A stretch of DNA of 64,000 bases from positions 6,245,957 to 6,309,956 of the forward strand of contig CM050450.1 of the NCBI GenBank assembly GCA_027563935.2, written 5' to 3'. The stretch's first letter is position 1, and every line of letters begins with the position of its first letter. Positions 60,901 to 64,000 of this stretch are shown here, piece by piece. The stretch is from Costus lasius. Lineage: Eukaryota > Streptophyta > Magnoliopsida > Zingiberales > Costaceae. A model generated the notes under the pieces. It was not told where the DNA came from, did no database searches, and saw nothing but the letters and a program-made list of their open reading frames with translations. The translations under genes were made by a program, and so were the position numbers.

Positions 60901-63545
60901 GAGAAGATTCCGGTGAGATGGTAGAAGATGCATCCCCTAAAGTATTCCTAGGAGATAAAGATATGGAAAGACAAATTTCCCCTATAAAGAAAACATAAAT
61001 TAAATTGTTAGCATCTAACATTTTTAAACTTCACCGTGCAAAAGCAAAGGGCAAAAGAGTATCGATAACCATGATCTCACATGTTAAAGAAAAACATGAT
61101 TCAGAGATGTTGTAGGGGGTATTTTATTTTCACTCGAAATTTTACAAGAATTAAAAACAGTAAATAATATGTGAAATGCGTACATAAGAGAAAGTTTAGA
61201 AACATAAAACTCGGATGCTTGCGCTATGGGGCTCTCATATGTTAATTCTGAACTAAACTCTTAGGATACAATTGAGAATCTTCTCTTACCCTCTGTTTCC
61301 TTGGAGGGAAGAAAATCTGCAAGGAAAGAAAAAAATTCATATCCTGTTTCCTTGGAAGGAAGGAAAAGAAGAAGGAAAATTAATTTTGAAGGTTAGGCGA
61401 AGTGGCGTTGTGTTTTCTCCAATTTTTCCGTCCGATTTGGGCGGAAAAGTTACAAAATTTTTCATTCACTTTTCCACTCAAATTTTTCCTTCCGCCCAAG
61501 GAAACAACAGAAAACTTATTTTTCTTTCCTTTCCATCTAGTTTTCCTTCTAAGGAAACAGACCCTTAGGGTATGACTATGGATAAATTGATCGAACTTCT
61601 TTTGGTGATGGGAGCCTTTTATCGGCTCAAACCATTGTTGAATCCAATTGGCTTGTAACTCTAATTGCTAATGGCTTTATCCGATTTGATTAAAGCTAGT
61701 CGATGGCTTCGGTTGTAACATTAGTAGTAAATGGCTCAAGTTAAGATTAAATAATGAAAAGAATTGTTTAAAATTTTTTATCCCAACAATCCCTCGTAAA
61801 ATGAAAAAAAAATTGAATATAATTAAACTCAACAAAATAATTTTAAAAAATTAAATTACTTTTCATTACCTATATTATGTGGTCAATAAAGTGACTAAGC
61901 ATAATATCTACATAATGAAAATGTTTCCGGGGAGTACACTAGTCTTAAAATTATATTCTAAAGCCATTTTAGTTTTAAAGGAAATAATATTTTTTATTTG
62001 CATTGATAAAATTCCCATTATGAGAAAAAAATTGTTATAATCATAATTAATTCATAACTTATGTACATTATTTATGATGTGCATTATTTTCATGATGTCC
62101 ATGATGTACATGATGGTTATTTTTAAAAATAGTTGAAACAATTAATTTGTATATTATGATCATCAGTTTATTATCTACATTATGAACATGATGTATATTA
62201 AGTTTGTCGTGAACATTATGTTCATTATGTATATTATGCACGTTATGATTATTATGTATATTATTTTATTATATGGGTTATGAAAAATATATACATTATG
62301 TACAATATGACAGGAGAATATTAGTTTCATTATGTATTATATTGATTATTATAAAAAGTAATTAAAATTACATATTATGCTCATAATTTCCAACATGCAG
62401 AATATGTTTTATGATAAATGATAAACAACAATAAAAAAAATACTACACATGCAATTCTATTTGGCAATTAATTAAAATAAAGCAATAAATATTTACTGTT
62501 TAACTTTTAAATTTAAAATTCTGTATCGAATATGAACACAGTTTATAATTTAGTGGTTTTGGAGCTGATTTCAATTCCAAATGGTTTTGGCTTCCAAACC
62601 TATTAGCAGCAGAATAAATGCTTTGTTCGTTAAATATTTCTACAGTCAGATTACTAATTAGAAAATTGATTGAATCGTTTTCAATCACAAGCAGTTTAAA
62701 GTTCAAACTTCAAATCGCGGGTATGAAACCCGGCTGCGGCTGATTGTTGTGAACAATACGTAACAGTACTGCTACAATAAAAGATAGTATGAAATAGTAA
62801 CATTATATTTTTTAAAAAAAAAATATGAAACGGTAACACTAACTTGATTACTGTTACAGGTAGTAAATTGACTACCGTTATGGCCAGTAAATTAATTACT
62901 ATTACCAACAACTTTCTGAGAGCAAATTTTCAGCTGCTATAGTATTAAAAAACTAGATAAATTCAGCTTAACAATCAATGTAGAAAATAATCAGAAAACT
63001 CTACCAAACAGACCTTAATGTTAAGATTAAATAATGGAAAAAGTTTTTTTTAAAAAAAAAAATATTCCAACAAGAGATTTGTATGGTAGCCAACAGTCAA
63101 AAAGTGAGACAAATACTAACCTCATTTACTTAAACAGGGAGGTGATAAATTAGAGAATAAGAATAAGAGAAAGAGAAAGAAGAATAATTAGCAAATTACC
63201 CCTTTTTTTGTTTGATCTCTTATTCTTGGATTGGAGCTGGTACCAGGCTGTGCCAAGGGATAGGCTTTCAGCATCCAAGACCTTCAACAATGAAACCTTG
63301 ACCTTCCCCAGGAAGTCATTGTTAAAATATTTATCTTCATTGACCACTGTCACAATTAGGTCTTCACTGAGTTCTCCAACTAAGAAACCGTACTTTTCAT
63401 CCCAAAATGGGTTCAAGTTCTTCTTCACCACCTTTGTTTTCCACCTGTGGTTGCCCAGTCGCAGTTTCACGTAGGGGTCGCATGTCCCACTCAGATTCAT
63501 CACGGGAAGGCCACGGGCCTCAATGACGTGAACCCAAAGCCTCAT
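45909..63545 (-). CDS. C2, GRAM and VASt domain protein (At1g03370-like), 1024 aa
   Basis: Nine exons, in transcription order: 63200-63545, 59722-60981, 53979-54161, 53562-53845, 53352-53468, 51323-51585, 50950-51106, 50584-50856 and 45909-46100 (3075 nt, all GT-AG, phases consistent). Domains: C2 at about residues 1-110 (LPVMNLSGTCDPYVKLRLG), VASt at about 265-430, a membrane segment near 463-487 (LLSLFVGAYVFAHILIA), a second C2 at about 540-680 (GCDxTDPF-type loop, VVYDFDG), GRAM at about 700-790 (GRLFLSPRVIGFYANIFG), and a second VASt from about 835. The last exon encodes LQLRYEIEDL and WLKNTKHRKNTKNI. Relatives bind lipids and probably act at membrane contact sites. Introns 1, 2 and 8 are long (2.2, 5.6 and 4.5 kb) and repeat-filled. 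In the first C2 domain two usual Ca-binding Asp positions are Asn. Confidence 0.93.
46285..46561. mobile_element. MITE-like element in intron 8 of the C2-GRAM gene
   Basis: The ends GGACCCATTTGACATAGCT and, inverted, GGGGGCGTTTGGCATAGCT agree at about 14 of 19 positions. TAT flanks both sides. It is non-coding and degenerate. Confidence 0.45.
48312..49061. repeat. Five-copy 150-bp tandem repeat in intron 8
   Basis: Units begin GAGAGAACTWCACTATA at 48312, 48462, 48612, 48762 and 48912, exactly 150 bp apart, and end ATAAATTGGTCC. Divergence between units is a few bases each. Units 4 and 5 share variants (CTATATGAATCGATT), pointing to stepwise local amplification. There is no open frame through the array. 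Confidence 0.95.
49636..50074. mobile_element. Tourist-type (PIF/Harbinger) MITE in intron 8
   Basis: A 439-bp element with ends GGGCCTATTTGGGCC and, inverted, GGGCTTGTTTGGCCC, flanked by TAA on both sides (49633-49635 and 50075-50077). This is the typical TSD and terminus of Tourist MITEs. Inside, an AT-rich unit (TTATTATTATTAAAATTTTA and neighbours) is duplicated at about 49786-49880. Confidence 0.85.
55453..58153 (-). mobile_element. Gag-only LTR retrotransposon (TR-GAG type), copy C, in intron 2 of the C2-GRAM gene
   Basis: Two 174-bp LTRs (55453-55626 and 57980-58153) run from TGATAGAACC to CCCGTAACA. After the 5' LTR the minus strand has ATTGGTCCGACCTGCCGG, matching the primer-site position of copy A. 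Only gag lies between, preceded by a long GC-rich leader (about 57120-57830). Flanking pentamers are GTCCC and TCCAC, so no TSD is preserved. It has the same orientation as the host gene. Confidence 0.87.
55745..57102 (-). pseudogene. Gag of TR-GAG copy C, interrupted
   Basis: Bases 56464-57102 give a coiled-coil N-terminus (TTRSEARLKALEKTMVKV) and capsid start (GIDPVGWIARAEQYFDIQGT ... GSAGHWF). Then a frame break follows. Bases 56070-56414 continue the capsid (MLQRYSEFPVTSAYERLTAL ... EEQYVDFFLKSLN). A zinc knuckle CFQCDQLYHPMH-stop-C follows near 55770-55830, broken by a stop. This is the most complete gag of the three related copies. There is no protease, integrase or reverse transcriptase. 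Confidence 0.8.
61289..61564. mobile_element. MITE-like element in intron 1 of the C2-GRAM gene
   Basis: A 276-bp element flanked by TTA (61286-61288 and 61565-61567). Its ends CCCTCTGTTTCCTTGGA and, inverted, GGGTCTGTTTCCTTAGA agree apart from the first bases. TTA fits a Tourist-type TSD. A 98-codon frame across it is incidental. Confidence 0.6.
62040..62350. repeat. ATTATG-rich degenerate repeat in intron 1
   Basis: Dense, irregular repetition of ATTATG, TACATTATG and CATTATGT without a fixed period. It is low-complexity AT-rich DNA. Confidence 0.6.
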
Positions 63546-64000
63546 GTGAAGAATTCCTAGCTAATCATTCTACCGATCTTGTTGTTAATAACAAGGCCTG
63601 GGATTGATTTCTGCCATTGTTAATTACTTGCCCATTTCAAGCTGTTTCTCCTCCTTTTCTCCTCAGAAAAGCTTCATGTGAAGGAAAATGCCAATCTAAT
63701 AAACCAGATTGAGTAGGTCGAAGGTACACGAGATACAAGGCAAGTAGCTTGCTCACTATTATTGATCAATGGTACGACATAACGTCGGAAAGGTCTCACA
63801 ACATAGGAATTCCTTTTGGCAATGCAGAAAGCTCAAAGTTTTGAGTTGCAGGTATTAAATCGAATGAATATACGAGAGAAAGAAGACAGCACATATGGGC
63901 AAATCTATAAATATATGCGGTCTAAAAATTTTAGACATCAAATAGTAAAGCTATTGATAGATTAAAAAAGACGTACCGTCAGAAAGCTTTCACGATATTT
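63546..64000. other. 5' flank of the C2-GRAM gene
   Basis: This should contain the leader and promoter of the large minus-strand gene. An AT-rich TATATTTATAG stretch (minus strand, about 63903-63915) could be a TATA region, but this is weak. Confidence 0.35.

Overview
The window is plant nuclear DNA: AT-rich, with spliced genes for flowering-plant protein families and a dense load of plant-type transposable elements. An angiosperm is certain. A monocot is likely from the look of the gene models and an RPM1-like NLR remnant, but the species cannot be named from sequence alone. All exon coordinates were read by hand from splice signals, reading phase and family similarity.

Six protein genes are supported. 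A DUF868 gene (1869-2756, +) is intronless. On the minus strand are VPS32/SNF7 (4571-8102, six coding exons, 219 aa), the chloroplast protein YELLOW LEAF 1 (9064-10454, three exons, 141 aa), a BTB-NPH3 protein (30371-32838, five exons, 554 aa), a short serine-rich-like protein (38889-39170) and a C2-VASt-C2-GRAM-VASt membrane-contact protein (45909-63545, nine exons, 1024 aa). The last gene fills the final quarter of the window and carries large repeat-filled introns. Two decayed gene pieces lie near the left edge: a fructose-bisphosphate aldolase fragment with a stop codon (1-100) and an NLR leucine-rich-repeat tail (3150-3512).

From 11999 to 25589 lies one composite Ty1/copia-like retrotransposon on the minus strand. 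It has three LTRs and two internal regions (LTR-int-LTR-int-LTR) and one 5-bp target duplication (ACACC) at its outer ends. One internal region has gained about 2.9 kb that includes a broken nuclear ClpP-protease gene fragment and a 9-bp-TSD MITE. One LTR carries a nested gag-only LTR element (12855-14547, TSD TCCAC). Relatives of that gag-only family sit at 26301-28069 (TSD GATTG) and in an intron at 55453-58153.

From 40319 to 44706 is a foldback element with inverted arms of about 750 bp, a near-perfect 9-bp TSD and a core built from the palindrome GTTGATATCAAC. Its left arm carries a hAT-type MITE that itself contains a second hAT-type MITE, each with a perfect 8-bp TSD. Another hAT-type MITE is at 36956-37503 and a Tourist-type MITE at 49636-50074. 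A 5 x 150 bp tandem repeat lies in the last intron of the C2-GRAM gene.

The genes have no evident functional link and look like an ordinary plant gene neighbourhood (endosomal sorting, plastid biogenesis, phototropism-type signalling, lipid and membrane contact) spread apart by repeats. The novelty is in the mobile elements.
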